Below, piece by piece: positions 47,243-58,500 of a DNA stretch of 61,274 nucleotides. A program made the position numbers and the translations under genes. Position 1 is the first letter of the stretch. Every line of letters begins with the position of its first letter. This stretch comes from Pseudomonadota bacterium (lineage in GTDB: Bacteria > Pseudomonadota > Alphaproteobacteria > Puniceispirillales > Puniceispirillaceae): positions 1-61,274 of the forward strand of contig JAQCEA010000015.1 in the NCBI GenBank assembly GCA_027620495.1, given 5' to 3'. The notes under the pieces were generated by a model. The model saw nothing but the letters and a program-made list of their open reading frames with translations. It searched no databases and had not been told where the DNA came from.

Positions 47243-48019
47243 TCATAATTCAAATTGTAGGCCATCAATACCTGGTTCGGTACCGGCTGGACACAGCCGC
47301 GACAACCGTTCGTAATCCGCCTCAAGCCCGAGATGCGTCAACACCGCCCGCCGCGGCTTGACGCGTTCAATCCATCCAAATGTTTGGTCAAAATGACTAT
47401 GCGCCGAATGTGGATCCGCGCGCAACGCTTCGACAATCCACAAATCAACCCCGGTTAATTTGTCGAATACATCATCACTCATATCAATAACATCGGTCGA
47501 ATAGGCAAATTTGTCATCAAACATAAAGCCGAGCGATGTCGAATTGCCGTGATCTTGATGCAAAATATCAATCTTGCATCCGCCAATGGTAATTTGTGTC
47601 CCAGCGTCAATTTGATGCATGACCATTGGTGGGACAAAATAAGATGGCGAATCTGGCTTTTTGGTAAAAAGATATGGAAATCTGGCCACGATATCCTTGC
47701 CATGATGCGCTGTTGCGTAAACTTTGATGTCATTGCGCTCTGGCCAATAAAAGGCACGCAAATCATCAAGCCCGGCAACATGGTCAGAATGCGTATGGGT
47801 AATCAATACAGCGTCAATTTTTGTCAATTGATGAGGCAATAGCTGGTTGCGAATATCTGGCCCGGCATCGACAAGAATGGTTGTGCCATTTACCTCGACA
47901 AGCACCGCACAGCGCTGACGCCGGTTACGGCTGTTATTTGGATCGCATGATCCCCATCCTGCATGACCAAGCGCCGGCACACCAACAGAGGTGCCGCATC
48001 CCAGCATGGTTACTCTCAT
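47243..48019 (-). CDS. MBL-fold metal-dependent hydrolase (PhnP-like)
   Basis: 258-aa metallo-beta-lactamase fold protein. The metal motif THTHSDHVAGLDDL (HxHxDH) is near residues 74-87, with further ligands in LHQDHGN and the C-terminal LTHLGLEADY. N-terminal VTMLGCGTSVGVP is typical of the PhnP-like phosphodiesterase group. Substrate unknown; PhnP itself cleaves cyclic ribose phosphates, but no phn genes are nearby. It lies after tatD with a four-base overlap, a conserved pair in alphaproteobacteria. Confidence 0.92.
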   Translation of the reverse strand: MRVTMLGCGTSVGVPALGHAGWGSCDPNNSRNRRQRCAVLVEVNGTTILVDAGPDIRNQLLPHQLTKIDAVLITHTHSDHVAGLDDLRAFYWPERNDIKVYATAHHGKDIVARFPYLFTKKPDSPSYFVPPMVMHQIDAGTQITIGGCKIDILHQDHGNSTSLGFMFDDKFAYSTDVIDMSDDVFDKLTGVDLWIVEALRADPHSAHSHFDQTFGWIERVKPRRAVLTHLGLEADYERLSRLCPAGTEPGIDGLQFEL

Positions 48020-48810
48020 GAAAGCCTCATCTTGGAAAATAATCTGGCGGTATTCTGGCGCGTTATCGCCGCCATCTCGGCCACAGGCAGGCCGCGTATT
48101 TCCGCCAGCTTTGCCAAAGTATGCGCGCTAAAGGCAGGCTCGTTAGATTTGCCCCGATGCGGCGTTGGTGCCAGATAGGGCGAATCCGTTTCGACCAAAA
48201 TCCGCTCTAGCGGTATTTCAGCCGCAATGGCCTGCAAGTCTGTCGATTTGTTAAACGTCAAAATCCCTGAAAAGCTGATATAAAACCCGACCGCCAATGC
48301 CCGTTTGGCCAACATCGCGCCTGAACTGAAACAATGCATCACACCGCTAAAGGCACCGCGCTGCATTTCCTCTTCCAAAATTGCCGCCATATCCTCATCT
48401 GCGTCACGCGAATGCACAATAATGGGCAATTGCATGTCGCGTGCCACGGCGATTTGCGCCCGAAAGCTGGCGGCTTGTTGATCAGGTCGTCCATAATCAT
48501 AGAAATAATCAAGACCGGCCTCGCCAATCGCAACACATTTCGGGTGGTCAGCCGCCGCCTTGATAGCATCAATGTTACAGGCATCCGCCTCATTGCCAGC
48601 CTCATGCGGGTGAATGCCAACCGAACACCATACATTGTCATAAGCTTCAGCGATTTTTTTTGGTGCGTCTGATGTGCTTAATTTCACCCCAATGGTGATC
48701 ACATGCGATACGCCAGCCGCATTTGCCCGCGCCAAAACAGCTGGCAAATCACCTGCAAGCTGGGGATAATCCAAATGCGCGTGGCTATCGATGATTGCGG
48801 TATCAGCCAT
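48016..48810 (-). CDS. tatD: TatD-family metal-dependent deoxyribonuclease
   Basis: 264-aa TIM-barrel hydrolase (TatD/YcfH type). The first metal motif IIDSHAHLDYPQ is near residues 6-17; GEAGLDYFYDY (a catalytic Glu), PIIVHSRDADEDM and VETDSPYLAP follow. Start at 48810 (MADTAIIDS) overlaps the metG end by eight bases. The frame stays open another 41 codons upstream inside metG, but those residues are unlike TatD. Confidence 0.95.
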   Translation of the reverse strand: MADTAIIDSHAHLDYPQLAGDLPAVLARANAAGVSHVITIGVKLSTSDAPKKIAEAYDNVWCSVGIHPHEAGNEADACNIDAIKAAADHPKCVAIGEAGLDYFYDYGRPDQQAASFRAQIAVARDMQLPIIVHSRDADEDMAAILEEEMQRGAFSGVMHCFSSGAMLAKRALAVGFYISFSGILTFNKSTDLQAIAAEIPLERILVETDSPYLAPTPHRGKSNEPAFSAHTLAKLAEIRGLPVAEMAAITRQNTARLFSKMRLS

Positions 48811-50356
48811 CTGCACCTGCTTCGTCCATATAGCGCGGAAATACGGGGGATGGCTTGTCAATTTGATGGCCGCTGGCAAGCCGCCCTTTTCCGGCAATAA
48901 CTTTAAAATCCCGCTTGGCCGTATCAACGCCAAGCTGATCCAAAATCATATCAGCAGAGTGTGGCATAAACGGCTGAATTAAAATGGCAATTTGCCGGAT
49001 AGTTTCTGCTAACACCGCCAGCACCTCTGCCATCCGCACCGGGTCCGTCTTTTTAAGCGCCCACGGTGCAGACGCATCAACATACCGGTTTGCATCAGCA
49101 ACAACCTGCCAAATCACCCGCAATGCCTCGTTAAAGGCCTGACGATCCAGCAGATCACGCACTTGGTCTAACAGGCCATCCGCCGCTGATAAAAGTGCCT
49201 GATCAGCATCAACTGGTTGTGCTGGCAAGGCTGGCATTACGCCGTCACAATTTTTAAAAATCATAGACAGCACGCGCTGGCACAGATTTCCCAAATCATT
49301 TGCCAGATCACCATTCATCCGATGGGTCATGGCGGTGGCAGAAAAATCGCCATCATTACCGAACGGCACCTCGCGCATAAGGAAATAGCGCGTTTGGTCC
49401 AGACCATATTGTGCTGTCAGCGCGTTTGGATCGATGACATTGCCGAGTGATTTAGAAATTTTCTGCCCTTCATTTGTCCACCAGCCATGTGCATAAACAC
49501 GCTTTGGCAGAGGCAAGTCAGCGGCCATCAAAAATGCCGGCCAATAGACCGCGTGAAATCGCAAAATATCCTTGCCAACCATATGTAAATCGGCTGGCCA
49601 TAATTTTTCATATTTCGCCGGGTCTCCCAATTCACTATCGGTTGGCCATCCAGACGCGGTGATATAATTTGTCAGCGCGTCCAGCCACACATACATTACA
49701 TGGTCTGGATCACCCGGTACAGGAATGCCCCATTTAAAGCTCGCACGGCTTACCGAAAGGTCCCGCAACCCCCCTTTGACAAAGCTTTTGACTTCATTAA
49801 ACCGGCTTTCCGGCCCGACAAAATCAGGGTTGGCCTCATAAAAATCAAGAAGTGGTTGTTGCCATTGGGACAAATTAAAGAAATAGGATGGTTCTTCCAC
49901 CCATTCCACTGGGGCACCGGTCGGTGCTTTTCCGTCAACAACTTCGGTTTCGGTAAAAAAGGCCTCATCACGAACAGAATACCACCCAGCATAATTGCCA
50001 AGTCGAATATGGCCACGTTCCTGCAAACGCTGCCAAATTTCTTGACAGGCAAGCTTGTGACGCGCCTCTGTGGTGCGGATGAAGGCATCATTTGAAAAAT
50101 TCATCTGGGCTGTTAGATCACGAAAATTCTGACTGACTTCATCGGTAAAGGACTGTGGTGACACGCCTTTATCAAACGCCGCCTTTTCAACCTTTTGGCC
50201 ATGTTCATCAGTACCGGTCAAAAAGGTGACATCAAAACCATCTAGCCGCTTAAACCGTGCCAAAACATCACATGCGAGGGTTGTATAGGCATGCCCAATA
50301 TGCGGCTTGTCATTTACGTAATAAATGGGGGTGGTGATATAATAAGTCTGCGCCAT
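48803..50356 (-). CDS. metG: Methionyl-tRNA synthetase
   Basis: 517-aa class I synthetase of the short, dimerisation-domain-free type. HIGH motif HIGHAYTT is at 19-26 and KMSKS variant KISKSLGN follows in GWWTNEGQKISKSLGN. The connective peptide lacks the four-Cys zinc knuckle of the long form. The anticodon-binding domain shows VDASAPWALKK. Order holB-metG-tatD-MBL is typical of alphaproteobacteria; holB lies 69 bases upstream. Confidence 0.98.
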   Translation of the reverse strand: MAQTYYITTPIYYVNDKPHIGHAYTTLACDVLARFKRLDGFDVTFLTGTDEHGQKVEKAAFDKGVSPQSFTDEVSQNFRDLTAQMNFSNDAFIRTTEARHKLACQEIWQRLQERGHIRLGNYAGWYSVRDEAFFTETEVVDGKAPTGAPVEWVEEPSYFFNLSQWQQPLLDFYEANPDFVGPESRFNEVKSFVKGGLRDLSVSRASFKWGIPVPGDPDHVMYVWLDALTNYITASGWPTDSELGDPAKYEKLWPADLHMVGKDILRFHAVYWPAFLMAADLPLPKRVYAHGWWTNEGQKISKSLGNVIDPNALTAQYGLDQTRYFLMREVPFGNDGDFSATAMTHRMNGDLANDLGNLCQRVLSMIFKNCDGVMPALPAQPVDADQALLSAADGLLDQVRDLLDRQAFNEALRVIWQVVADANRYVDASAPWALKKTDPVRMAEVLAVLAETIRQIAILIQPFMPHSADMILDQLGVDTAKRDFKVIAGKGRLASGHQIDKPSPVFPRYMDEAGADG

Positions 50357-50425
50357 CTGCGGTACCCGACTGTTCGCCGATAAAAATAAATAATTGTCTG
50401 TCTTTGAGGTAGCCCAGACATCGGG

Positions 50426-51505
50426 TCAGGGCAAGGTTTTCTGATATATTTTTGTAAGATGTCGTTCTAAAAACCGGGAAAAATCCAAATATAGCCCTTC
50501 GGCTTTTGCCGCATTTGTTACAAATGCATCATGGAACCGGGCCAATTGTTCGGCGGAATGGCTGCTGGCTAATCGCTCGATCACTGGGATTTCAAATTCG
50601 CACAATTCATCAGCCTTGATATTGCTGGCGCGTAATGCGGCGCGGCGCAACAATCTATTTATGCAATATACTGCCCCTGCCCGTGTTTCGCGCCCGGCAG
50701 TTGTCCCCCGCCCCCATTTTGCACAAAGATTGGCAAGTGCCGGTTGGTCCAACGGTGATGACTGAAGCAATGCACAAGCCACCTGATACAAATCAGCAGC
50801 GCCGCTACTGGCAAGCTGCACGGCCTGACCGGGGGCGCCTTGGGATAATTTGCCCAAAATTTCAAGCTGGTTTCTATCTGCATCGGGCCATATGCGGCCA
50901 AGCGCTTTCATACATGCATCTGGGGCCAATCTGGTCATCCGTACAAGGCGGCATCGTGACCGGATGGTAGGCGGCAGATGCCCGATATGCGAGGCAATTA
51001 GGAATATAACAGCCTGTTCGGGTGGTTCTTCCAGCAATTTGAGCAAGGCATTTGCGCCATTGCGATTGACGTCATCCATCGAGTCAATGATCGCAACGCG
51101 CCACCCATCACGGGCTGGCTTATGCATCATAAATGGAAGCAATTCGCGGATTTGATCAATTTTAATCTGGCCAGATTTATTGTCTTCGGTATGGGGGGTG
51201 ATAATTTTGTAATCTGGATGCGCACCTTTCAAAACCAAACTGGTACCAGCATCCTCTGCATTAATGTTTATATCTGGGCGATCTATACCAAATAATGCCC
51301 CAGACCGTGCGTCTTCTGATAACAGCCATGCGGCCGCTAATCTGGCCATGCTCGCTTTACCAATGCCAACTGGCCCAGTCAGCAACCACGCATGATGCAT
51401 GCGCCCGGTTGAAAGTGACGCGGCGATATCTGCCAAAAATTCATCGTGCCCCTGAATGTCACCTATGAACTCTGATCCAGTGTCGGTCAATGTCGGGCTA
51501 TTCAT
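50426..51505 (-). CDS. holB: DNA polymerase III subunit delta' (HolB)
   Basis: About 359-aa clamp-loader subunit of the AAA+ fold. N-terminal GHDEFLADIAASLSTGRMHHAWLLTGPVGIGKASMA holds the P-loop (TGPVGIGKAS). Then RVAIIDSMDDVNRNGANALLKLLEEPPEQ, the family's most conserved stretch, and a sensor 1-like TIRSRCRLVRM. ATG 51505 overlaps the tmk stop by eight bases; a TTG at 51511 is possible. Coupled to tmk upstream. Confidence 0.95.
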   Translation of the reverse strand: MNSPTLTDTGSEFIGDIQGHDEFLADIAASLSTGRMHHAWLLTGPVGIGKASMARLAAAWLLSEDARSGALFGIDRPDININAEDAGTSLVLKGAHPDYKIITPHTEDNKSGQIKIDQIRELLPFMMHKPARDGWRVAIIDSMDDVNRNGANALLKLLEEPPEQAVIFLIASHIGHLPPTIRSRCRLVRMTRLAPDACMKALGRIWPDADRNQLEILGKLSQGAPGQAVQLASSGAADLYQVACALLQSSPLDQPALANLCAKWGRGTTAGRETRAGAVYCINRLLRRAALRASNIKADELCEFEIPVIERLASSHSAEQLARFHDAFVTNAAKAEGLYLDFSRFLERHLTKIYQKTLP

Positions 51506-52154
51506 TGCCAATCAAACCGCTGGTCAAAAGATGGGGGCATACCACCTGCCATATATCTGCGGCAATTTCATCTGGCGTCCGGTTGGCATTGATCACCACA
51601 CAGCGCATCGGCGCATTGGCCGCAATTTCAAGAAACCCAGCCCGCACTTTTTCATGAAACGCTTGGCCTTTTGCTTCAAAACGGTCTTCACCCTCTCCGC
51701 GTGACATTGCCCGCGCAAGACCAATCTGGCTATCGATATCCAATATAATTGTGACATCTGGATAGATGTCACCACAGGCAATTTTATTCATCGCGGCAAT
51801 ATCATCAGCTGACACACCACCAACAATCCCCTGATACACAATTGTTGAATCGACAAACCGATCTGAAATAACCAGCTTGTTTTGCGCCAGAGCAGGCCGA
51901 ATGATTTGTTCTACATGTTCATGTCGTGCCGCCGACATCAACAACCCCTCGGTGGCTGGTCGCCATGTTTCGGCATCGCCATTCACCAAAAGCCCCCGGA
52001 TCAATTCGGCCGCTGGCACGCCGCCGGGCTCTCTGGTGACGACAAAAGCAGTTGATGTTAGATTTTTAATGCGATCAGCAAGTTTTTGTATTTGCGTTGT
52101 TTTTCCACATCCCTCTCCACCCTCAAATGTGATAAACAATCCACGCGCTGTCAT
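51498..52154 (-). CDS. tmk: Thymidylate kinase
   Basis: 218-aa kinase phosphorylating dTMP to dTDP. P-loop FEGGEGCGKTTQIQKL is near residues 8-23; the DR motif (ISDRFVDSTIVYQG) and a LID with SRGEGEDRFEAKG follow. ATG 52154 is one base after the dacA stop. A 12-codon longer frame would overlap dacA. It is the usual alphaproteobacterial neighbour of dacA and holB. Confidence 0.97.
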   Translation of the reverse strand: MTARGLFITFEGGEGCGKTTQIQKLADRIKNLTSTAFVVTREPGGVPAAELIRGLLVNGDAETWRPATEGLLMSAARHEHVEQIIRPALAQNKLVISDRFVDSTIVYQGIVGGVSADDIAAMNKIACGDIYPDVTIILDIDSQIGLARAMSRGEGEDRFEAKGQAFHEKVRAGFLEIAANAPMRCVVINANRTPDEIAADIWQVVCPHLLTSGLIGNE

Positions 52155-52155
52155 A

Positions 52156-53328
52156 TTATTGTGCAATCCTTTGCGGCGTTGCGGCCCCAAAAATCAGATA
52201 TTTTACCGCTGCTCCGATACGGTTAAACAAGCCAAGCGCGTCAACATCTTGGGCGGCACGTAACGGCAATTTTGTAACTTCGTCAGGCAGGCTTATAACC
52301 AATGTGCCGATTTGATCGCCAGCGCGAATTGGGGCTGGCACCGGGTCAAGCCACTGCACAGAAATTTCCATGGCTTGGCGATCTTTGCGCGATAGCACCA
52401 GTTTGAGCGGGGCATCCAGAACCAAATCGACTTGTGGTGCGGTACCTAGCCACACATTGGCCTGATCGACCGTCTGTCCTTGTTTAAAAAATTCATACGA
52501 TTGATATTCGCGGAAGATTAAATCCATCAACCGACGAGATTCCGTCGACCGTTGTTTCATGCTGTCCATACCATTTAACACCATGACAACACGTTGGCCA
52601 TTGCGCACGACTGACCCCACCAGACCATAGCCTGATTCCTCTGTATGGCCGGTTTTTAAACCATCTGCCCCAGCTGTTCCATACACCAATGGGTTACGAT
52701 TAGGCTGAGTGATTTTATTGTAGGTAAATTCTCGCTTGGCAAAAATAGGGTAAAGATCAGGGTATGTGTCCGCCGGAAAACGTTTGATCATTTCAGTTGT
52801 CAGAATATTTAGATCCTTTGCACTGGTTTGCAAATCTGGGTCGGGCCATCCTGTCGAATTTCGAAAATTGGTCTGTGTCATCCCCAATTTTTGCGCCCAG
52901 AAATTCATTTCTTCGGCAAAGGCGTCTTCGGTTCCGGCGATGCCTTCGGCCAAAACAATCGCCGCATCATTGCCAGATTGTACAATCACCCCATGCAGCA
53001 AATCATTGACAGATACGCGTGATCCAACCTCAACAAAGGTTTTAGACCCGCCTTTGCGCCATGCTTTTTCAGATACAAGAAACTTGTCATCAAGTTGCAA
53101 CGACCCATCGGCAAGGCGCTGAAACACCACAAAAACGGTCATGATTTTAGCCATGGAAGCGGGCTTCATCGGCAGGTCTGCATCTTTTGCAAACAGCACC
53201 TTTCCGCTCTCAAAATCAGTGATATAGGCTTGCTTTGCGGGCGTGAGAATCTCTGCCGCTATGGCGGGCCACGTCATGCCTGTTAACGCGGCTGCAGCTA
53301 TGACCCGTATGAAAAACGTTCCGAACAC
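52156..53328 (-). CDS. dacA: D-alanyl-D-alanine carboxypeptidase (DacA, PBP5/6 type)
   Basis: 390-aa periplasmic low-molecular-weight penicillin-binding protein that trims the terminal D-Ala of peptidoglycan stems. Signal peptide about 1-25 (cleavage after PAIAA). Active site: Ser58 in SMAK (58-61), SGN (118-120) and KTG in GLKTGHTEESGYGL. The C-terminal PBP5-like domain is about 300-390; a membrane-anchoring amphipathic end is not obvious. Start codon is GTG 53328. rlpA lies 79 bases upstream. Confidence 0.96.
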   Translation of the reverse strand: MFGTFFIRVIAAAALTGMTWPAIAAEILTPAKQAYITDFESGKVLFAKDADLPMKPASMAKIMTVFVVFQRLADGSLQLDDKFLVSEKAWRKGGSKTFVEVGSRVSVNDLLHGVIVQSGNDAAIVLAEGIAGTEDAFAEEMNFWAQKLGMTQTNFRNSTGWPDPDLQTSAKDLNILTTEMIKRFPADTYPDLYPIFAKREFTYNKITQPNRNPLVYGTAGADGLKTGHTEESGYGLVGSVVRNGQRVVMVLNGMDSMKQRSTESRRLMDLIFREYQSYEFFKQGQTVDQANVWLGTAPQVDLVLDAPLKLVLSRKDRQAMEISVQWLDPVPAPIRAGDQIGTLVISLPDEVTKLPLRAAQDVDALGLFNRIGAAVKYLIFGAATPQRIAQ

Positions 53329-53407
53329 GAATTACCCCTTTTATACCGCCGGGCGGCTTTTTTCTTGTCTTCAATCCCTGTTAAGTATTTGCCGGTAGAA
53401 CGGTGTG

Positions 53408-54367
53408 TCAATCGACAATAATGCGGGCCCCAGAAAACCCAATATTCATTACACCATATAGTAACTCATCTGCCTCACTGACAGATTGTACAGGACCTAA
53501 TCTGACACGGTGCAGCGTTTGGCCAGCCTTTGACAGGGATGAAATTTCACCATTTCCCAAGGTTTGCACTTGCGCCAACACTGATGCGGCACTGCTTTCC
53601 GAATGAAACGCCCCGACCTGCACCCAAATTTGCGTTATTACCGGAGACACCGTCATGACCTCGCCAACACGAGATTGCGATAACAAATCCAACGCCGACT
53701 GACCGTTGGTAGAACTATAAGCCGACCTGCCAGTGTTTGACTTGGCTGTTAGGTTTACTGTTGGTTTGGCGACCGCTTCAACCTCTGGCATGGCGGTTGA
53801 TGGCGCACCGTCAACGGATGGAAACTCGCCATTTTTTGCAAGCTTTTCAAGCCGCAATGACTGTTCGGCCAGCAATTGGACCCGCACCCGTGCCAAACCA
53901 TTATCTTTATATCCAATCCGGCGCGCGGCTTCACGGGACAAATCAATGATGCGTCCGGCAACAAACGGGCCGCGGTCATTGATCCGCACAACAAGCGACT
54001 TGCCATTATCAAGATTTGTCACCCGCACAACGCTGGGCATCGGCAAGGTTTTATGCGCCGCCGTAACCAATTCAGGATCAAAAATTTCACCATTGGCTGT
54101 AAGTTTTCCGGCAAATTCATCGCCATACCAAGACCCGATACCAGTTTCATCATAGGTCAAATCGCGTTCTGGATAATACCAAACACCTGCCACTTTATAC
54201 GGATTGCCAACCTTATATCGCGGCGCCGCCACAACAGCTTCTTCCGCCGTTTCACGCTTTTGTTTTTTATAAAGGTCAACGGCAAGTTCTACTGACGAAC
54301 AGCCCTGCATCATCAGCAGTATTAGCGCCATAGCAAAGGCCCTGATAACATGTTGTAACGTGATCAT
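53408..54367 (-). CDS. rlpA: RlpA-family septal lytic transglycosylase (lipoprotein)
   Basis: 319-aa predicted outer-membrane lipoprotein: lipobox LMMQGC with Cys near 23. The double-psi beta-barrel domain (about 75-165) has GIGSWYGDEFAGKLTANGE, HKTLPMPSVVRV and the RINDRGPF core with the catalytic Asp. The C-terminal SPOR domain (about 245-319) targets denuded glycan strands at the septum. Between mltB and dacA, so three peptidoglycan-remodelling genes stand together. Confidence 0.94.
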   Translation of the reverse strand: MITLQHVIRAFAMALILLMMQGCSSVELAVDLYKKQKRETAEEAVVAAPRYKVGNPYKVAGVWYYPERDLTYDETGIGSWYGDEFAGKLTANGEIFDPELVTAAHKTLPMPSVVRVTNLDNGKSLVVRINDRGPFVAGRIIDLSREAARRIGYKDNGLARVRVQLLAEQSLRLEKLAKNGEFPSVDGAPSTAMPEVEAVAKPTVNLTAKSNTGRSAYSSTNGQSALDLLSQSRVGEVMTVSPVITQIWVQVGAFHSESSAASVLAQVQTLGNGEISSLSKAGQTLHRVRLGPVQSVSEADELLYGVMNIGFSGARIIVD

Positions 54368-54377
54368 ATCACAACCT

Positions 54378-55361
54378 CTATTTCAGCATGTCTGACAGAT
54401 GGCCAATCGCCAGTGCGTAGTAATTTGACCGGTTCCAGTCCAGAATTGAATCAAAATTACTATAGACAAGGAATGTTGGCCCTTCAGCACCAGATGGCAT
54501 TACCAATCTTGCAACAGGATCGGCTTTGGGAAGCGAGCTACCATCTGCTGAGCGTACACCCGCCGCTGCCCAAAGCTGTAAATTTTTGCGTGTTTTCTTA
54601 TCAGCTAGCGTCATGGCGTCTTTGCCATCCATGGTAAAATTATCTGGCAGTAAGACACGGCGTCCCCATGTCAACTGATCATTCCACCCGGCCTTTTTCA
54701 GATAATAAGCTGTTGAGGCAAAAACATCTGGTTTGGTACCCCAGATATCGCGTTTGCCGTCACCATCCCAATCAACGGCATAGGATAAAAAGCTAGAGGG
54801 CATAAATTGGCTCTGCCCCATGGCACCTGCCCATGACCCTTTCATCGTCGATGGCGTGATATGCCCCTCTTGCAAAATCTGCAGAGCATTTAACAGTTCT
54901 TTTCTAAAATAGGCACTACGCCGCCCATCATACGCCAAAGTCGCCAGCGCATGCGGTACGTTGAATGAACCTAAATATTGGCCAAAATTCGTCTCAACCC
55001 CCCAAAAGGTCACAATGAAACGCTTTTGAACACCGTATTTTTTAGAAATTTCTGTCAAAATCTCATCATGCTCAATCAGCTTTTGTGCGGCTTTTTGCGC
55101 GCGCGTTTTTGATACGATTTTGTTCAGATATTCATCAAATGTCAGGGTAAATTCAGGTTGGCTGCGATCAAGCTCAATCACCCGTTTTATTGGCTTGGCA
55201 TCACCAAGAGCCGCGTCAAAAATAGCATCAGACACGCCTCGCTTTTGGGCCTCAATACGTAAATCAGCCAACCATGTTTGGAAATCATCTGCCTGTGCAA
55301 CCATTGGAATAACAGCTATCGACATGACAGTCGCTGTTATGAACAAAAAAAGTCGCACCAT
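54378..55361 (-). CDS. mltB: Lytic murein transglycosylase (MltB/SLT_2 family)
   Basis: 327-aa secreted enzyme cleaving the MurNAc-GlcNAc bond to form anhydro ends. Signal peptide about 1-24 (VAQA). Catalytic Glu123 in FWGVETNFG. Further family motifs: GSWAGAMGQSQFMPSSF and VDWDGDGKRDIW, and the C-terminal YYALAIGHLSD. No lipobox, so likely soluble in the periplasm, unlike E. coli MltB. rlpA follows ten bases later. Confidence 0.95.
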   Translation of the reverse strand: MVRLFLFITATVMSIAVIPMVAQADDFQTWLADLRIEAQKRGVSDAIFDAALGDAKPIKRVIELDRSQPEFTLTFDEYLNKIVSKTRAQKAAQKLIEHDEILTEISKKYGVQKRFIVTFWGVETNFGQYLGSFNVPHALATLAYDGRRSAYFRKELLNALQILQEGHITPSTMKGSWAGAMGQSQFMPSSFLSYAVDWDGDGKRDIWGTKPDVFASTAYYLKKAGWNDQLTWGRRVLLPDNFTMDGKDAMTLADKKTRKNLQLWAAAGVRSADGSSLPKADPVARLVMPSGAEGPTFLVYSNFDSILDWNRSNYYALAIGHLSDMLK

Positions 55362-55542
55362 CTAAAACCCCCTGAAGAAATGAATATTTTTTTGGCTACT
55401 TTAAACAAAGCAGTGACCAACCAATTCGAAGCCTTGCCATGGTAAAGCGGATGTCTAGTTTGGGGCAACCGTCAAAATCAAGAAAACGACTATTTTCAGC
55501 GTTCATGCGTAATGATTTTAAACAGATGCGGCCGGTGCCCAA

Positions 55543-58500
55543 TCAAAGTGCTTCTGACAGCGAGGTATTTTGCTGAAGACGTCCACCAAAACGGCTATTT
55601 AGCGCGATCGACAATAAAGGTGGCACAATGATAAGGGTTGCCAACATTGACAGGCCCAGACCGCCAAACACCACCACACCAATGCCCCGATATAATTCAG
55701 ACCCCGCACCGGGGAAGATAACCAATGGCACCAACCCAAACAAGGAAGTCAGGGTCGACATGAAAATAGGACGGATACGATTGCGTGTTGCCTCAATGAT
55801 GGCCTCATTTGCTGTCATTCGATCATCACGAAGATGCAGCATGGTTTGCTCAATCATCAAAATGGCGTTATTCACCACCACACCAGTCAAGATAACAAAC
55901 CCCAGCATGGTCAACATATCCAATTGCTGTTGGATAAATATATTAAGCACGGCAAGCCCAGCGATCCCGCCTGCCCCCGCCACTGGAATCGTCAATAGGA
56001 TAATAAAGGGCAGAACAAAACTGCGAAGTAAAATCACCAATAGCAGAAAAATAACAAAAATCGCTGTCATTACATTTCCCTGCATGGCCCGCCATGTCTG
56101 ATCCAGCGCACTAGCAGCGCCTTCAAGCTTTATAGACACGCCCTGTTGCAGCGCCTCAGCGCGGATATCTGGCAAAATTTCATTGTCAATGATCGCCACC
56201 ACATCTTCTAGCGCGAGCGCATTATTCGGCCTTAATTGTAACGAGATTGATTGGCGTCCACCAAGGCGGCTTACCTGTTCAGGCGCAGTCACGACTTCGA
56301 TTTGTGCCAATTGATGCAAGCGCAACACCAGGCCGCTACGGGTTACAATCGGGATATCTTGTAACTCGCCAGCTGTCAGGTTTTCAGCATTGGCCCCTGA
56401 CAGCACCATGTCAATCAACTGGCCATCAATCGGCACCTGTATCACATTGGCACCATCGTTAAACACATCAACGGCGGCGGATAATTCGCGTACCGACACG
56501 CCCGCACGGGCAAGTGCCGTTAAATCAGGGGTGATGCGAATTTGTGCGGCCCCTGAATCCAACGAGGGTATCGCGCGTATCTGGTTGCCATCACGTGGTG
56601 AAAACCGCGCCTCTAGCGCCGCATTCACCTGCGTGGCAACGGGAAGAATATCATCGCGGTTTGGCCCCACAATATCAACACGGATAGACCGTGACCCGCC
56701 GACTGATCGCCCAAAAAGTGAAGCCTGCTGGACAAAAGCCCGTGCGCCCGGTTCTGCAAAAATTGGCCGCGACAGCACCATTTGCAACTCACTCACGCGC
56801 GATGGGTCTTTTGCTGCCGCCCCGGCAAAGGCCCCGCCTGAATAGGCGACAAAGAAAAACCGTTCGATTTCTGGCGGCCCGCCCGGTTCTGTCTTGCCTT
56901 CCCACAAAGGCCGCGCGGCCTTTTCCATACGTTCGGCAATCCGCAAGGTTTCATCCATCGAATAGCCAGCAGGCACACTGATTCGACCAAATGCAAAATT
57001 GGCATTGCCATCAGGCAGATAATCAAGCTGCGGCATAAACAGCGCGCAAAACCCACCAGCCGTCATCAAAATTGCCGCAACAACAGCTAGACCGCGGCGC
57101 TGGTAACCAACCGCGAACCGTGCATAACGCAAAATCTGGCTGGCAAAATATGTGGCTGGCCGATCAACCAACGGAATAATGCGCAATTTTGTGAAGCGGT
57201 CTGGTGCCCCAGCCAAAAGCCTTGCGGCCAGTGTCGGAATCACCGTTACTGACACCACTACCGAGATCAGAACTGACACTGAAATCGCAATGCCAATATC
57301 CCGAAATAATTGCCCCACCGGCAGATCAAGCATCAACACAGGCACAAACACAATGACCGTTGTGAGCGCCGACCCTAAAATAGGTGCCCAGACCTGACGC
57401 GCGCCATGATAGGCGGCATTCGGGGCATCAATTCCTTTTTGACGAAGCCGGAAAATATTTTCCAGCGATACGATTGACGCATCAACCACCATGCCCACCG
57501 CAAACGCCAATCCCGCAAGTGAAATCACATTGATCGAAAACCCAAATCCAGCAATCGCCACAAATGTACCAATCACCGAAACCGGAATGGCGGCAAAAAC
57601 GATAATTGTTGGCATTAGATTTCTGAAAAATAACAATAATATAGACAGCGCAAGAATGCCGCCAATCCATATATTTTGCTGAACCAGATTAATTGCCGAG
57701 GCGATATATTTGGTTTCATCATAGACAACTTGTAAATGTAAACCGCGGGCATTTAGCTCGCTTTCATTCAGGCTTTCCGCGGCCGCACGCAATCTGACCA
57801 TCGTTGCCACCACGTTACTGCCTTGATCGCGTATCGCGTTTAAAATGATCGCTGGCTTTCCGTTCAAACGTCGGAAACTCGTCCTTTGTTGCACTTTAAA
57901 GTCAATTGTCGCCACATCTTCTAACAGCAACGGAATGATCGTACCTGATGGCGATATGTCGGTGCGCAATACAATTCGTCCAGCCGTTTCAGGCGTGTAA
58001 TTTACCGCTTCTGTCCGCACGGCATAGGAACGCTTTCCTTCGGTGACCATGCCCACACTCATCATTGATGATGAGGTGCGCAAAGCATCCGTTACCTCTG
58101 ATAATGTCAGCTGGTATCGCACCAATTTATCAGGGTCGATGATGACCCGCATTTCGTATTTACCGCCGCCGCGATATTCAACTTCTGAAATGCCATTTGT
58201 GCGGCTAAGCGGCTCGACAATATTGGTATCAAGATATTGACCAAGCGCTTCGAGGTTCACGTCAAAGCCGTCTTTTGCAACCAGCGCCAAGCGGGCAATC
58301 GGGCTATCTTCGGAATTTGACGTCCTGACGAGCGGCGTATCAGCATCATCAGGCAGGCCATTTACCGCTGATAATTTGCTCAGCAACATAACCAGCGCTT
58401 TATCCATATCTTGGGTAACGCCATAAGTCAGCGTCACCCGTGCATAGCCGCGGGTGGACCGAGACGCAATTTCCTCAATACCGTTTAAAGACGCCAATTC